Assembly (NCBI GenBank): GCA_949130485.1
Contig: OX422195.1
Location: 7,100,566-7,164,565 of the forward strand
Reading direction: 5' to 3'
DNA from: Agelas oroides
Lineage: Eukaryota; Porifera; Demospongiae; Agelasida; Agelasidae
Length of the DNA stretch: 64,000 nucleotides
This document shows positions 24,214 to 36,869 of the stretch, in pieces. Each line of letters starts with the position of its first letter. Positions within the stretch are counted from its first letter, which is position 1. The notes below the pieces were generated by a model. The model searched no databases. It had not been told where the DNA came from and saw only the letters and a list, made by a program, of their open reading frames with translations. A program made the translations under genes and the position numbers.

Positions 24214-26717
24214 CGTTGTCAGATGAATGCTGAGCAAGAGCTTTTCGCCTTTCGGAATGCATATTTAGCGCCAGGCGCTTGAAATATGTTTGCAAGCACG
24301 TGGGTTCCGTAACAACTAGATTATGCCATAATTGTGCAATCGCTGAGTCACTTTAATAGTTCAGCGATCGAAAATTCACGCCTTTGAACTTCTTCTCAGA
24401 ACCCAACATCGGTAGGTGATTTTTATTGGCTATAACATGATAAGACCAGCTGATGTACTGTGTTTACTGTACACAGCCAGTGGCGAAAACAAAAGGGGGA
24501 AGGGCTGAGCAGCCATGTTCGAGGGTTTTGAAGAGGATTAGTGCAAATTGGGTTAGTCTCGCGTAGCCAGACTCGAGACTCTAAGTCTCTAGAGTTGGAT
24601 AACTAATTGTACCTTGGGGGGAGGGAGGGAGGAGGAGGAGGGAGGTAGTCTTGCAAGCCACACCTCTCTCTGCAAAGGGTGTGCTTGCGAGACTAGGGGG
24701 AGGTACTATGATTTACAGGCCTACTTTTCAGGCCAATACGGTTTAAGCTATAGGTGGTAGAGTTGAGCTGACTATCTGACTGGCTATGATGGTGGAAGCA
24801 TAGATAATAGAGATGGAATTCGTCTCTATGGTGGAGGCAAATCTCATTCTTGTGAATAAAAGATGGCTCAACCACACATGGTCAAGTGTTGGTAGTTTCC
24901 AAGTGCATGATTGCATGTGAGCCTCGTTCCCAGGCCTTATACTGAATGCAAACTGAAGGACAAAAACGGGGGAGGCCTGGGGATGAGGCTAAGTTAGACC
25001 AGCCCAGTTTCATAGTTCCCCTAGTTATGTGCCCAAACCACATGTGCCTCTCAGCGAGAAATGGTCTGGTGAACAAAGTCAAATCTTGGGGCCTATTACC
25101 AAAATGTGGTAAGGACCAATGAGATTGCAACATCATTAATACATGCATAGCACCCCCTTACTAGCCTCGTTCCCAGGCCTTCCCCGGCTCCAGTTTTTGA
25201 TACAAAGTCAAATCTTGGGGCCTAAAACCGTTTTTGCATACTGCAAGCGATCAAAAACTGGAGCCGGGGAAGGCCTGGGAACGAGGCTACCCCCTTACAG
25301 CAGTAAAAATTTTTGCATATCTACTTTACTTAGGTACCTCAATGTTTCTTGAGCAAGTGTGTTTTCAGATATTTTAGACTAGTCACAAAAGTGTGCACTA
25401 GCCCAAGAAATTTGACTTTGTTCACCAGGCTATTTCCTTGTTTTCCACGCACTCAGTGTGCCTGGTATCTAGCTCCCATTTTTGTGTTTATGAAAGCCAA
25501 AAACAGCTGCTTGCATGTCATTAGCTGTGAGGCTTGGGAACAAGGCTATCTTGTAGCCAAAGCTTTGTGTTGGTATGTGTAAATTTTCTTGTTGAAGACA
25601 AGAAAATGGAGATCCATCCAGGCTTGGTTTATGTACCAGCCCTTCATCTCAAGGTATACGCTATATAGTAGCACACAAGAGAGGCTTTTCTCTCAAAACC
25701 AAAGTGGGCTAGCTAACCTTGCTAACTTTTGTTCGCATTAAGTTAAAGCACCAAAATGATTGGAGCATGTTGCAGAAAGGGTCAGTTTGCCTTCATGCTC
25801 AAACACTGACTGTGTGAACACGTAGGAGTCAACTAGGCATGTATTCCTGTGGAATTCCGGGTATGGTGCCTGTAATTGCACTTAATGAGCAATTTGTTTC
25901 TTACATACCACAAAGAATACCATAGTATCAACATGACTTACACAATTTAAGTTCTAAGGTATCCTGTTGCAAGTCTGATCTACAGCAGCTAGGTTGAGGA
26001 TTTGACTCGTTCCCAGGCTCTCCAACTCCTCACGTTGTAGCACTGCCTGCACCCTGTCTATATAGTGGAGCTGCATGATACAGAGAAAACATGAATTTGT
26101 TCAGGATTGTACTCAATAGTTTTTAGCAGCTGTTTACAGTAAACCATTTTTAAATCGGTTTAAGTTTAAACCGGTTCAGCCAAACCACATCCATTATGTG
26201 TTTTACAGAAAGCGGTTTTCAAAGTGCATTGGGGGCATTTATAGCCTCGTTCCCAAGCCTTCCCACTGTCCAAAACCAAGCTAGGGCATTTACACAGCTG
26301 CCCTAAACTGTTGTTGTTTTTTGAAATACTGTTGCCTTTTTCATGTCCTCTGTCCTATGATGTTGCCATGGATTAGCCTCATTATCGAAGCTCCTCCCAA
26401 GCATATATATTGTACAAATAAAAAGCTGGGAACAAGCTTTGATGACGTTTTGAGATGTCCTTGGAACTTTCTTAGATATTCAGAGAATCTTTCCACCTAA
26501 TTAATTAAAGCTCATGACTTAGTGTCTATGTTTACTATAAACTTATTCTATTTTCTGATGTTGATTTACAGTCCACTTCAACAACACAATCAAATAAGGT
26601 ATGAGTTGGCCATATATTTACCCTTGTTCCCAGTCCACATTATCACCATTCACATTCTGTAGGATGCTCATTTACCAGTTGTAACTACCATATACTATAT
26701 ATCTGCAGGATATAGTC
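24214..26717. other. Divergent intergenic region
   Basis: Separates the leftward LIM-RGS-PX gene from the rightward ERI1-like gene, so it should contain both promoters, although I see no clear TATA or initiator. It includes a palindromic MITE at 25162-25289 and a possible 5' untranslated exon for the ERI1-like gene near 26570-26599, bounded by TTTACAG and GGTATGAG. Confidence 0.5.
25162..25289. mobile_element. 128-bp palindromic MITE with 9-bp target duplication
   Basis: Starts TAGCCTCGTTCCCAGGCC and ends GGCCTGGGAACGAGGCTA. CCCCCTTAC flanks both sides (25153-25161 and 25290-25298). The arms extend inward through CCGGCTCCAGTTTTTGAT, making a long near-perfect hairpin. Confidence 0.85.
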
Positions 26718-27344
26718 ATGATGGCAAGTCCTGTACAGAAGCCCCTGGACTACTTCCTAGTGCTAGACTTTGAGGCAACCTGTGAGGACAGGACAAAGAT
26801 GAAACCTCAGGAGATCATCGAATTTCCTGTACTGAAAGTGAATGCACAAACAATGAAGGTGGAGAGCACATTTCATACTTATGTACAGCCTACTGCACAC
26901 CCTATCCTTACTCCCTTCTGTACCAAGCTAACCGGAATCACACAGGAGATGGTAGACGGAAAACCGATACTAGAAGAAGTGCTTAAAGAGTTCCATAAGT
27001 GGATGTCTACCAATGGACTGCTAGATCCTGGTATCAACTGCTGTTTTGTTACTTGTGGGGATTGGGACTTGAAAACAATGCTTCCAAGCCAGTGCAAAAA
27101 CTTTAGGCTTCCCATCCCTCACTACTTCCGGAAATGGGTAAACATCAAGTGCATATTTGAGGCAGCCACTGGGCAGAAGGCTAAAGGCATGGTGGGTATG
27201 TTAGAATACCTTGGACTACAGCTGGAAGGTCGGCACCACAGTGGGATAGACGACAGCAGAAACATTGCTTGCATCCTGGCCAAGTTAGCCAAGGTCCAGC
27301 CAGACATCCAACCAACAATGGAATTGCCACCTTTTGAAATTTAA
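26718..27344 (+). CDS. ERI1-family 3'-5' exoribonuclease
   Basis: A 208-residue open frame in one exon. It matches the DEDDh exonuclease pattern: FLVLDFEATCED near the N-terminus (Asp17, Glu19), TGITQEMVDG at about residues 72-81, CGDWDLKTML (Asp115 or 117) and RHHSGIDDSRNIA with His174 and Asp179. All metal-binding and catalytic positions are present. The family trims structured RNA 3' ends (histone mRNA, 5.8S rRNA, small RNAs). The short form lacking a SAP domain is most like ERI3 or an ERI2 core, but I cannot choose. A splice acceptor CTGCAG lies 9 bases before the ATG and the frame is open back to it, so a 5' untranslated or coding exon is likely. Stop TAA at 27342-27344. Confidence 0.9.
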   Translation: MMASPVQKPLDYFLVLDFEATCEDRTKMKPQEIIEFPVLKVNAQTMKVESTFHTYVQPTAHPILTPFCTKLTGITQEMVDGKPILEEVLKEFHKWMSTNGLLDPGINCCFVTCGDWDLKTMLPSQCKNFRLPIPHYFRKWVNIKCIFEAATGQKAKGMVGMLEYLGLQLEGRHHSGIDDSRNIACILAKLAKVQPDIQPTMELPPFEI

Positions 27345-27575
27345 ATCTTGAAGATAGTTTTATCAAAAGAGAGATCAGAATTATATTTTATTTTGTGTCC
27401 CAAAGAGTCAACTATGATATTATTAACCCTAAAACTATAGCTATAATTATGTCAGTAACTGTTTTATGTTATAATACATCTAGCTGGTTTTAATTATGTA
27501 AACATGCACCTATACCAATGAGACTTTAATTGTGTCCTTGTTATTGACATATAGCTCAGTTTGCCAGTCTCCTAT

Positions 27576-27769
27576 CAGGGGCGGAGATATAGGGGGGGCA
27601 GGGGGGGCTTAATTAGGCCCTCCCACTTTTCAGATTGGGGGGGCTCAGCCCCCCCAATTTTTCTACTAGTTGTACAGAGAAATACAATATCATCTCGTTT
27701 CCACACCCCCACAGCTTAACATTTAGAACATGAGCCCCCCCACTTCTTGGTAGCTGTCTCCGCCTCTGC
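27576..27769. mobile_element. G-run-rich inverted-repeat element
   Basis: Ends CAGGGGCGGAGATA and GTCTCCGCCTCTG form inverted termini, with G-run and C-run interiors. It lies about 230 bases after the ERI1-like stop codon. Non-coding. Confidence 0.55.
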
Positions 27770-28136
27770 CTATAAAGAAGCCTGCTGTTATCAGACATTC
27801 AGTACATGCTGAAACTGGAATATCACAGAGCTACAGAGGATTTTTCATTATCAGTTTAATTCTCTGTCTAAGTTCACCTTCACAAACACCTACATGCATG
27901 CAGAGGAAACACAATATCCTGTCATCACAGGTGTCAGTTTGTTATAACACTCTTTAGAAAAGCTTATAGCCACTGTCACTGTTAAATGTCAGCCTTTCCT
28001 GCTTACTTTACCACAGTCTAGTTATGCTTTCAGTGTCTCACTTTCCCAACTCGATCTGGCAACTCACATAAAAGCCTTGATGTATCACACATTGTGTCAC
28101 ACTATTCCCAGCAGCTTAACGACTATTTCTCTCGCA

Positions 28137-29350
28137 ATGGCATCTGAAGGTACAAGGAGCACATTGCATGTCTGTTTACCTTCTTAGCTTACTGTATATT
28201 TGTATCATTGGGAACTTGTACAAACTAGTCAGATACATACGGTGTATAGCTATTTCATTTTTATGCTTTGCAGTGCATTATAACATGCATGCACATTATA
28301 AGTACAGGCCAGATGGACTGGGAACAAGGCTAATACTAGCACTGCTTGTGTTGTACAGGTCCTCAAGCCCCTTATCCACATGTACAGAGTAGCGAGAGTG
28401 CAGTTGGTCAACATGGGGTAAGTACCATTATGTGTACCCTTAACCTAGCTCATGTCATTATATAACTGCATGTAGTTATAATTATTTTGTGTCAAACATT
28501 GAACACAGCAGCAGCAGCAGCAGACTGTGACTGAACAGCCAAGTTCAAACAGGACTGCTGCAAACATGTTTAGCATGAACTTGATAACTGTGTTCCGGGC
28601 TGGTGCCCTAGACTACAACTACACCACTTCACTGGTGATGACCATGTACTGCCTAGTGTTTGGAGGCTGGTGTGCTCTACCTTTCACCATTATAGCCATC
28701 TTTGTTGCAAAGGCGGTGAGTCAATAGCACGCTACACTGTGTAACAATCTAGCCGGATTTGTGTTGACATATTTTATAGTGATTGAATTTTACTTGATCA
28801 TATATATGCCTATGTGATCACTTCACCTGGCCTACTTTTTTTTCTTTTTTTTCTTTTTTGGGGGGGGGGGGGGGGGGGGTGCTGTTTGTTTGTTTGTTTG
28901 TTTTCCAATATACTTAGCTAATTGTCATAAAGCATGAATATATGCATTGTGATAAGGTGACTGAAGTATGATAATTTTTATGTGGCTGAATGGAATTTGG
29001 CCTATACGCCTAGCCTCGTTCCCAGGCCCCGTCCGAAAAATCGATTCCCGATTTTTCGGACGGGGCCTGGGAACGAAGCTACTATACGCCATTGACCCAC
29101 TCTCTAGAGTTTTTATGAAATTTATCATGCACATGCATTGCTTGTATGAGCTCCAGGCTTGGTACTATATCTTTTGCTGTAGGCCAAAAAGAAAGCGGAG
29201 GAGGGGGACAGAGTTGGTGCTGAGAAAAAAGGCAAGGTGGCTTATTGGCTGAACATTGCTGCTATCATCATTGGGATTGTGTCAGTTGTCGTGTGGATTA
29301 TACTTTTGGCAGTTATAATTGCTGTAAGCAGGATCCGCATATCATCATGA
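28137..29350 (+). CDS. CD225/dispanin-family membrane protein
   Basis: Four exons, 28137-28149, 28359-28417, 28509-28715 and 29183-29350, join in phase (1, 0, 0) to give 148 residues. The N-terminal part is Gln/Pro/Ser-rich and cytosolic in type. A first hydrophobic segment (about residues 62-92, CLVFGGWCALPFTIIAIFVA) is followed by a charged loop AKKKAEEGDRVGAEKKGK and a second membrane segment (about 112-141, YWLNIAAIIIGIVSVVVWII). Two membrane spans with a GD..GA loop are the CD225 signature shared by IFITM and dispanin/TMEM proteins, which influence membrane trafficking and fusion. I cannot assign a subfamily. Exon 3 begins with five CAG codons directly after an AG acceptor, so several alternative acceptors are possible. 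Confidence 0.85.
29011..29081. mobile_element. 71-bp palindromic MITE with exact 9-bp target duplication
   Basis: TAGCCTCGTTCCCAGGCCCC at the left mirrors the right end, closing on a CGAAAAATCG-containing centre. CTATACGCC lies on both sides (29002-29010 and 29082-29090). It sits in intron 3 of the dispanin gene. Confidence 0.9.
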
Positions 29351-29588
29351 TTTCTCTATATACCTCGCCCTTATTTTTGTAGTTAATAGATGATAGGTGG
29401 ATAATACGCTGTACTTACATGAGATTCTCTTTTGCGTGCCACACAAAGTTGCAAATGCATCGATATTGATGTTTTATATCTTGTTCACAATCATAAAATA
29501 GATCTACTGGCTGAAGGGACATTCCTGTTTGAAATTAAAATTAATCAATCAATCAATCTACATTGTGTAACAACATGGACCATGCAGT

Positions 29589-29634
29589 TAGTCTCGCAAG
29601 CCACACCCTTCGAAGGGTATGGCTTGCGAGACTA
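29589..29634. mobile_element. 46-bp palindromic element with exact 9-bp target duplication
   Basis: TAGTCTCGCAAGCCACACCC pairs with the right end GGCTTGCGAGACTA around a TTCGAA centre. CCATGCAGT flanks it at 29580-29588 and 29635-29643. This is essentially two terminal repeats with no interior. Confidence 0.9.
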
Positions 29635-30000
29635 CCATGCAGTCCGATTGGAGATATAGCATACATAGCCATATTGCAAATATAATTGGATGCTTAGCTA
29701 GCCGCACAGATGGTTTACCAGCCTCTAGTGTTGCAGCATGGGCTGAACTCCGTCCGCCCTGTCACGCGGACAGGGGCCCGCGCAGCGCCAAATCGGCGCT
29801 CAAATTTGCAGCTGCAGTGAAACCGTCTCTTGTCTGCTTGGCAGCTTGTGCAGCCTTGGTCCTTGGAAGCGCTGATCCCACGCTGTAACTAGCCACGAGG
29901 TAATTGAAGTGGTAAGAAGTTTAACGATATGAATTAGGGTTCCAGTCTATCTGGTCAGCGAGCTAAAGCTTGCTGGATTTCCAATGACACTGTGTGTGTG

Positions 30001-30159
<159 letters not shown>

Positions 30160-30321
30160 ACTCAGAAATTTCCATGGTGTTTTGTAGTAGCTAGCTAGCT
30201 AACTATTTAGAATAAGACTGACTGTGTGCTCAGATCCAGGAGCTGTTGGTAGAATTGTTGATGAGAATGCGCACGATGTCGTCAAATGCTACAAAATGTT
30301 TCCTTGACAATGCAGTTCACA

Positions 30322-33300
30322 ATGCTTCAGGCTGATCAGGTGGTGTGTGATAACACGTTCTGTCCTGAGGATGCTGATGAGGTGGGTTGTTGTGAGTATT
30401 GGTAGTTCAAGTGAGCATGATATAGAAGTTTATCACATGAGAAGTGACGGGAAGTCTTTACACTTAATTTGTTATTATGCTTTCATAGCTGAATATGTTG
30501 CAAAAACTGATACAAGTGTACAGCCTATTACTATCCCTGCCTCTAACTTTACACAACTGTTGTGTGGAGCTGTGACCTTGTACTTAAAGCTGTCACCAAT
30601 GCATAAGCTGTACACTGTATGTACATGTATATAACTACACCCATAGACTATGTAACCTAGATGATCTATGGTACACCGTATTTTATGTTACTCCCATTTT
30701 CATTTCCCTCACTAGGAGTCATTCTTCCAGGATATTGACTCACTGCAAAACCATGGCATCGTGAGTTGACACACATGCATAGATCCCGCCAGTGCAACGA
30801 AATATAGGGCCACACCAGCTATTGCCACTTGTCAATGCTTGGGTTGAACTCAATTACTAGGCATGTCTAGTAACTGTTATACAATGACTTTGAGGGAAAA
30901 TGTCCCACTCCAGCAGAAGAGAGTAGTATAGTACATTTATGTTTGTAGTGGATGGTATTAGCAAGAACAAGCTTAGCTACTATGAACTAACGACAGAGAT
31001 CAGAGCAATTTTTTTGCTGTTATTTAGAATGTTGCGGACATCAAGAAACTGAAAGGTGCTGGCATCTGTACAATAAAGGTACATATGTACACTCACACAT
31101 TCTGGAAGTTTATTCAGGTGTAGTGCCTGCACCTACCAAGCCAACATTGATACTATAACACATACTGGGATTGGAAATCGTACAAAGTGTTTTTGCTAGT
31201 CTTCATAAAGGTAATGACGTAAAGGACAGTGCACATTTTAAAGTGTAGCTGTTTGCAATGTAGCTACTTGTTAGCAATTGTTGCACTACAATTTGATGCC
31301 TGTGGGTGCATTGTTTTCAATTTTGATACATTGTTTACTGCATATGGCTGCTGGTGTCATTCCGGCTGCTGTCACTGCCATTCATGCAGACAGAGATCCT
31401 TCAGTTTAAACACTCCCCGAATGGTGTCAGCAACAGCTAAGAAGCTTACAGATGCAAGATACATTTGCTTTGAGCCTTGACCCTCAACTTACAGCACTTG
31501 CTACTCCCAGCATCCAGAATATCTGAGTTCCAATCGTGGTGGAAAAAGTTGTTTGAAGAACAGGAAATACACATAGATGCAAAACGTGGTCAAGATCCCA
31601 TGTACATTGTGTGCATGTGCAAACTGTTTGTAAAAAATCAAAGACTATTTTGAGAGCCGACCTGCTGCGTGTCTATTTAACTGCTGGTTCCAGAAGACAT
31701 GTTAGAAGGAATTTGAAGCATGCGCACTGGGTACGAGGCTAGTCAAGAGTGCATGAGATAAAATGGAAGGATGTGCTCTTGATCTGGTAAATCTCACTTT
31801 CACGATATGTAACTGATTCTCAACATAAATTTCATGTTGTTTGCTTGCTTCTTATTTTCAGCTGTTGTATTGTCTTCATTAAACCTTCTTGCTGCATGTT
31901 TGCTGCCTCCCTTAGCTTACAAAGCATGCACAACATGGTCCCCCTGTTTTCAAGTGAAAGCAAAGGGGAAGAGCCTGTGTTCTCCGTCATTACTCTCGCT
32001 CACGTATTCTTGTGTTTCTGTGTGTAGGGTATTCAGATGACAACTCGAAAGAAGCTGCTGAACATAAAGGGTATATCAGAGGCAAAAGTGGATAAAATTA
32101 AAGTACGTACATGCAGGTATAATCCGGTTCAGAAGCATTCTAATTTACTAAGATGTTGCAACTGCTTGCCTGCTTGGGCTATTGGAGGGTAGGCCACTAA
32201 TTTCCAGTGTGTAGCTATGTGGTCTTGCCCTGTGCTGAACAGTAGCACAACTATATTTGTTTTCTCTTGTTCCATAGGAGGCTGCAGCAAAGTTAACTGT
32301 GAGTTTATACATATCATACTCACACATTGTTCAGCGCAATTTGCTTATATGCGCATATCCAAATATAAGTGCTGGTTTGTGTGTGGTCACTGCATAATTC
32401 TAAATAAAGCACACACCAAATGCACGTCACGTTAGGCACTCATTTCCTTCCTATTACAGTTACACTGTAACAGTATAGGTGTGCATTGGTAACGTACACA
32501 CAAATGCATGGGACAAGTACTGATATGCCTGCCTGCCCTTCCCCCAGGATGGAGGCTTCCAGACTGCCCTGGAGTATAGTGACAAGAGAAAGATGGTGTT
32601 CCGCGTCTCCACTGGCAGTAGTGAGCTGGAGTAAGTGGAATCAGTTTGATCTCAAATGTGTATATATTGATCTGTGTAGCTAGTACGTGAATGCATGCAT
32701 GTACATGTATAGTGTGCATAGTAGATTGCATTCAGAGTGTAGTAATCTGCGCTCCGGTAATGCTTTAGTTGGACGCATGCTTCCTTCCTACCAGTCTCAC
32801 ACTACCATGAATATTGACTGTCTGTATAACTATATATGTACATTGTTGTTGTTAGACAGATGAGTGGTTGCTATAATATTATCTCTCTCCTCTTTTCTCT
32901 CTTCATCCTCTCCTTAAACCACTTTTGACAGTAAACTACTTGGAGGTATGTTACTTTCTGTGACCAGTAGTAATTACCCGCTTTCTGAACAACTTCAATC
33001 CAATGGCATCATTACATGCTAGAGGATCAGCAGGGTTATTGTAGGATACAAATACACAATTTCCATCAAATTTTTCCCTGGAATACCACATCCACTGAGT
33101 ATAAGCACATAACCGGCACCTTGATGTCTGTACTGTTCCATACACATGCTATGTGAGGAGCAGTCATGTGTACTGCCCACTGCTGTCTTTGTTATTGAAC
33201 TGTTCTCTAGGTGGAATTGAGAGTATGTCTATTACTGAAGTATTTGGAGGTAAGACGTCAACCCTAGCTGCTGTTTTGTATATTGATATCATATAAGAAT

Positions 33301-36194
33301 GCATTGTTCCAAGTTCAGTAGTAATTTGAAAGAGTACGCAGCTGGATTATTTGCTACTACGTATAGGTTCATGCATATGTGTGAAAGAGTACGCAGCTGG
33401 ATTATTCACTACTATAGGTTCATGCATATGTGTAAAAGAGTATGCAGCTGGATTATTCACTACTATAGGTTCATGCATATGTGTGAAAGAGCATGCCACA
33501 GACTGTAGAATGCATCTATGGCTGGATAGTGAATGAGCCACAGTCTAGATTGTTACCAGGAAGATGTATGGAAATGTATAATGTAAGAATGTATCATCAG
33601 TATGTATGTGCATAACGCATGGTTCTTTCCATCAGAATTCAGGACTGGAAAGACCCAGTTATCGCACACCATGTGTGGTATGTTAAAGAGAACACATACA
33701 CTAGGTGTTGTTCATGGTTTGTGATGTTTTCATCACTCTGTTGTGCTCATGAAGGATAGTGAATAGACTGTGTGTGAAGAGCTATGGTCTGTAGCCATAT
33801 ATCTTGCCATTGGTAATAATGTGAGTTCCCTCTCTTCAGTGACGACCCAGCTTCCAGGAAAAAATGGCTACTCTGGTGGCAAGGTGGTTTTTGTTGATAC
33901 CGAAGTAAGTTAGTAGCAGTATATGGGGAGTCACTGTGACCACTAGAGTAGGAATCATGAGTGGTGGAGATGAGATATTCATACAAATGTAGCTACTATT
34001 AATGTCTGTGTACATATGTATCACTTTCCCTTGACCTGTATTAATTGTGCATCTATATTTCCCACACTTCACACATTTGCACACAGAACACTTTGTATCC
34101 TTGAACACAACTTCTGCCACTTCCACTGCAACACATCATCTTTTACTATATAATGAATTCACTAGGCTGTACATAACTAATGACAGCTAGCCATTTGCAT
34201 TTGAATCCTTAACTGTAAGTGTAGTCGTCCTGACCGTCTCAAAGAGATAGCTGATCGATTCAATCTGGATCACAGTGCAATGCTGGACAATGTACTGTAT
34301 GCCAGGGCCTACACCAGTAAGTACACTATATATGAGTACATTTGGTACACTATTAAGCTGCTAACAATCTGTGCTGTTCTCCTGATGCAATCTGAAATCT
34401 CTGATGTCTCATTTAGTTTTGTAGTTGGCAACTTGTGGTACAGGCTATATTTTGTCTACATTTAGGTGAGCATCAGATGGAGCTGCTTGACTGTGTGGCA
34501 GCTAAGTTCCATGAAGAACCAGGGGTGTTCAAGTTACTGGTATGCAGGCCATTTGTGTTGGTGATACACTGGTTCAATCCCCACCTAGCTAGCTTCAAGT
34601 CCTGTCTTTCAGAATAGACACTTAAGTAGAGGCTATGTGTGTGTATCACTGTTGCAAGGAGTTTAGCAGAGGTTTCGTGGGCTTTGCCTGTGGCTGCACC
34701 TTAGATCACAGTCGAGGCAGTTCCTTGTTAACTGTGCTTCCTTGCTTTTCTGTAGCTAGTCATACAATCTATCCAGAATAATTGTTGGCCACAAGCATAC
34801 TTTTCAGATGAAGCGAAAACCTTGTTCCATCATCAGTGTTAACTAGACCATCACAGTTACTGTCAGTTAAAAGCATCCTAAGCCAACTGGACGTCTTTCA
34901 GTCTAGTGTTGGTTGCCATATTTCCTTCTCCAGATAGTGGACTCCATCATGGCATTGTTCCGGGTTGACTTCTCTGGCAGAGGAGAGCTGGCCGACAGAC
35001 AACAAAAACTGGCTCAGATGCTGTCTCGGCTGCAGAAGATATCAGAAGGTAGGTAAGATCAATAATCTCACGCTGGCTCCAAGACACAATATTCAGATAC
35101 CTAAGTATGATAATTTATTCTCGACGCTACACAGAGTATAATGTGGCAGTATTCATCACCAACCAAATGACTGCAGACCCAGGAGGTTAGGATCAAGTTC
35201 TCATTGCCAGTTCAGTTCATGTGTTTATGAAAATCAACATTATCACTTGGCAAACGAGATGTCAACTGTTTAACGTACATGCTCTGCATGAGATGCGCAA
35301 GTGAATGTGCTACTGTTTATCTCTCCTCCTGCCTCTATGTGGTGATGCTGATCTCTCCCTACATTATACTAGCCACTATGAGGTAAGTGCATACCTCATT
35401 TCTATATCTGACATGGTAGGGACACATGTATACTATAGTGCATAAGTGGAAGAAGGCAATACTTAGAAAGAACCACCTCATTCCCAGGCATCCACACTGT
35501 AAGAATATTGTATTAGTTGTAGATCATGTAAGCAGAGGCCTGGAAAATGACTGTATAGGGCTATGTAAGCCCCTTTTTGACATTCATGTAGCTACAAAGG
35601 CACAAGCTAGAACTGTGATATGAGGTACCATATCTTATATATTGCTACAAATCCAGTTGTGTCAACAACAACAACAACAACAACAACAACAAAATTCAGA
35701 CACCTTGTACATCCTTCACCTTCAGCTTCCAAGCAGACCCCAAGAAGCCTATTGGTGGCAATATCCTGGCCCATGCATCCACCACCAGGATCAGTCTGCG
35801 CAAGGGAAGAGGAGAAGTCCGCATTGCAAAGATTTATGACAGGTAGCTATACCGTCTCACATGGACCCAAATTGTCCAGCACTGCAATGCTCAATTTCAG
35901 TGGTTATGTTGGTTAGCTTCACTGTATGTAGAGCTCAAGAAATTTGACTTGGTCCATTTTTCCTCATGTGTCTCACAGTCTGTGCACAAGCATGGATAGA
36001 GGTAGTAGAGTCCTACTATACTCCATTAGGACAATATACTATCTATGCACAAGAATATTTGTATCTTTGGTGGGGATACCATAAAATTAGCTTTTAGGTT
36101 GACTCTGATTGTATTCTTCTGCAGTCCTGACATGCCGGAGAGTGAAGCAACCTTTGCCATAACTGGTGGTGGTATTGCTGATGCCAAAGAGTAG
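30322..36194 (+). CDS. DMC1: Meiotic recombinase DMC1
   Basis: Seventeen exons: 30322-30381, 30716-30760, 31028-31078, 32028-32102, 32278-32298, 32548-32630, 32932-32945, 33211-33249, 33636-33677, 33840-33904, 34220-34316, 34466-34539, 34934-35048, 35135-35185, 35373-35382, 35726-35842, 36125-36194. All phases fit, giving 342 residues against about 340 for animal DMC1. Seen: N-terminal helix-hairpin-helix ([20 protein letters not shown]), Walker A GEFRTGKT split over exons 8-9, Walker B KLLIVDS, loop 1 region [18 protein letters not shown], loop 2 region TNQMTADPG, and C-terminus [14 protein letters not shown] and DNA-contact segments favour DMC1 over RAD51. It forms filaments on single-stranded DNA for interhomologue strand exchange in meiosis. 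In-frame ATGs at 30286 and 30310 are alternatives; 30322 best fits family length. Odd point: exon 11 starts CSRPDR, one residue short of the usual NTFRPDR. Confidence 0.95.
33327..33490. repeat. Tandem repeat of about 51 bp, three copies, in a DMC1 intron
   Basis: Units start GAAAGAGTACGCAGCTGGAT and end GGTTCATGCATATGTGT. It lies in intron 8 (33250-33635). No effect on splice sites is visible. Confidence 0.8.
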
Positions 36195-36869
36195 TATCTC
36201 CCTAGAGATAAACTTTGCTTTGGTCTGCTTGTATGTTGAAATTAATGGTGCTATATAAAATCATCACTCACATGCAAAGTACATAGTACATGTACATTTA
36301 TATTGGTTATGTCTAATCGGTGAATTGGATTGTGGACTGGACTGCAAAACTGGATGCCTGGATGACCTTTGAACTTTAATTATTGTATGTACCGCATGAC
36401 CTCCACCCAATCAGATGTGCTGAATTGGGTCACATGTTCGATGCTTGAGGCACCAGCGTTCTGCATGGCACGGTAAATTCCTTAGTGAAGTGGCCTTTGT
36501 CAGTGCTTCTGGTGCTCTTGTACATACTTGCTACAGCCAGAGAGTGCTGTTAGCTTACTGCATGTACACCATGAACTCAAGGGTACACATCCATCCATGT
36601 AGCTTGTGCAGTGTGTAGGCTACTCATGTACATTCACTAGCACGCATTGGGACGATGAAATGGAGCTTATAATAAGGCAGTTATTAATTAATTCAGAACA
36701 TTTGATTGAATGAAGTGTCGTGATATGAACAAATTAAATCCGGTGATCAGTCCAGTGATTTAGCTATCATGGCTATATATTCTGCATGGGTCTTCGACTA
36801 AAAGCCCGCCCCGCAGTTAACCTTCGACCTTTCGGCTAGGTGAGCAATTATTAGAGTCTGGAGGCGACA

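Noticed and set aside
34540-34600. tRNA-like B box (GGTTCAATCCCC)
   Set aside because: No matching A box, acceptor stem or cloverleaf; it is intronic in DMC1.
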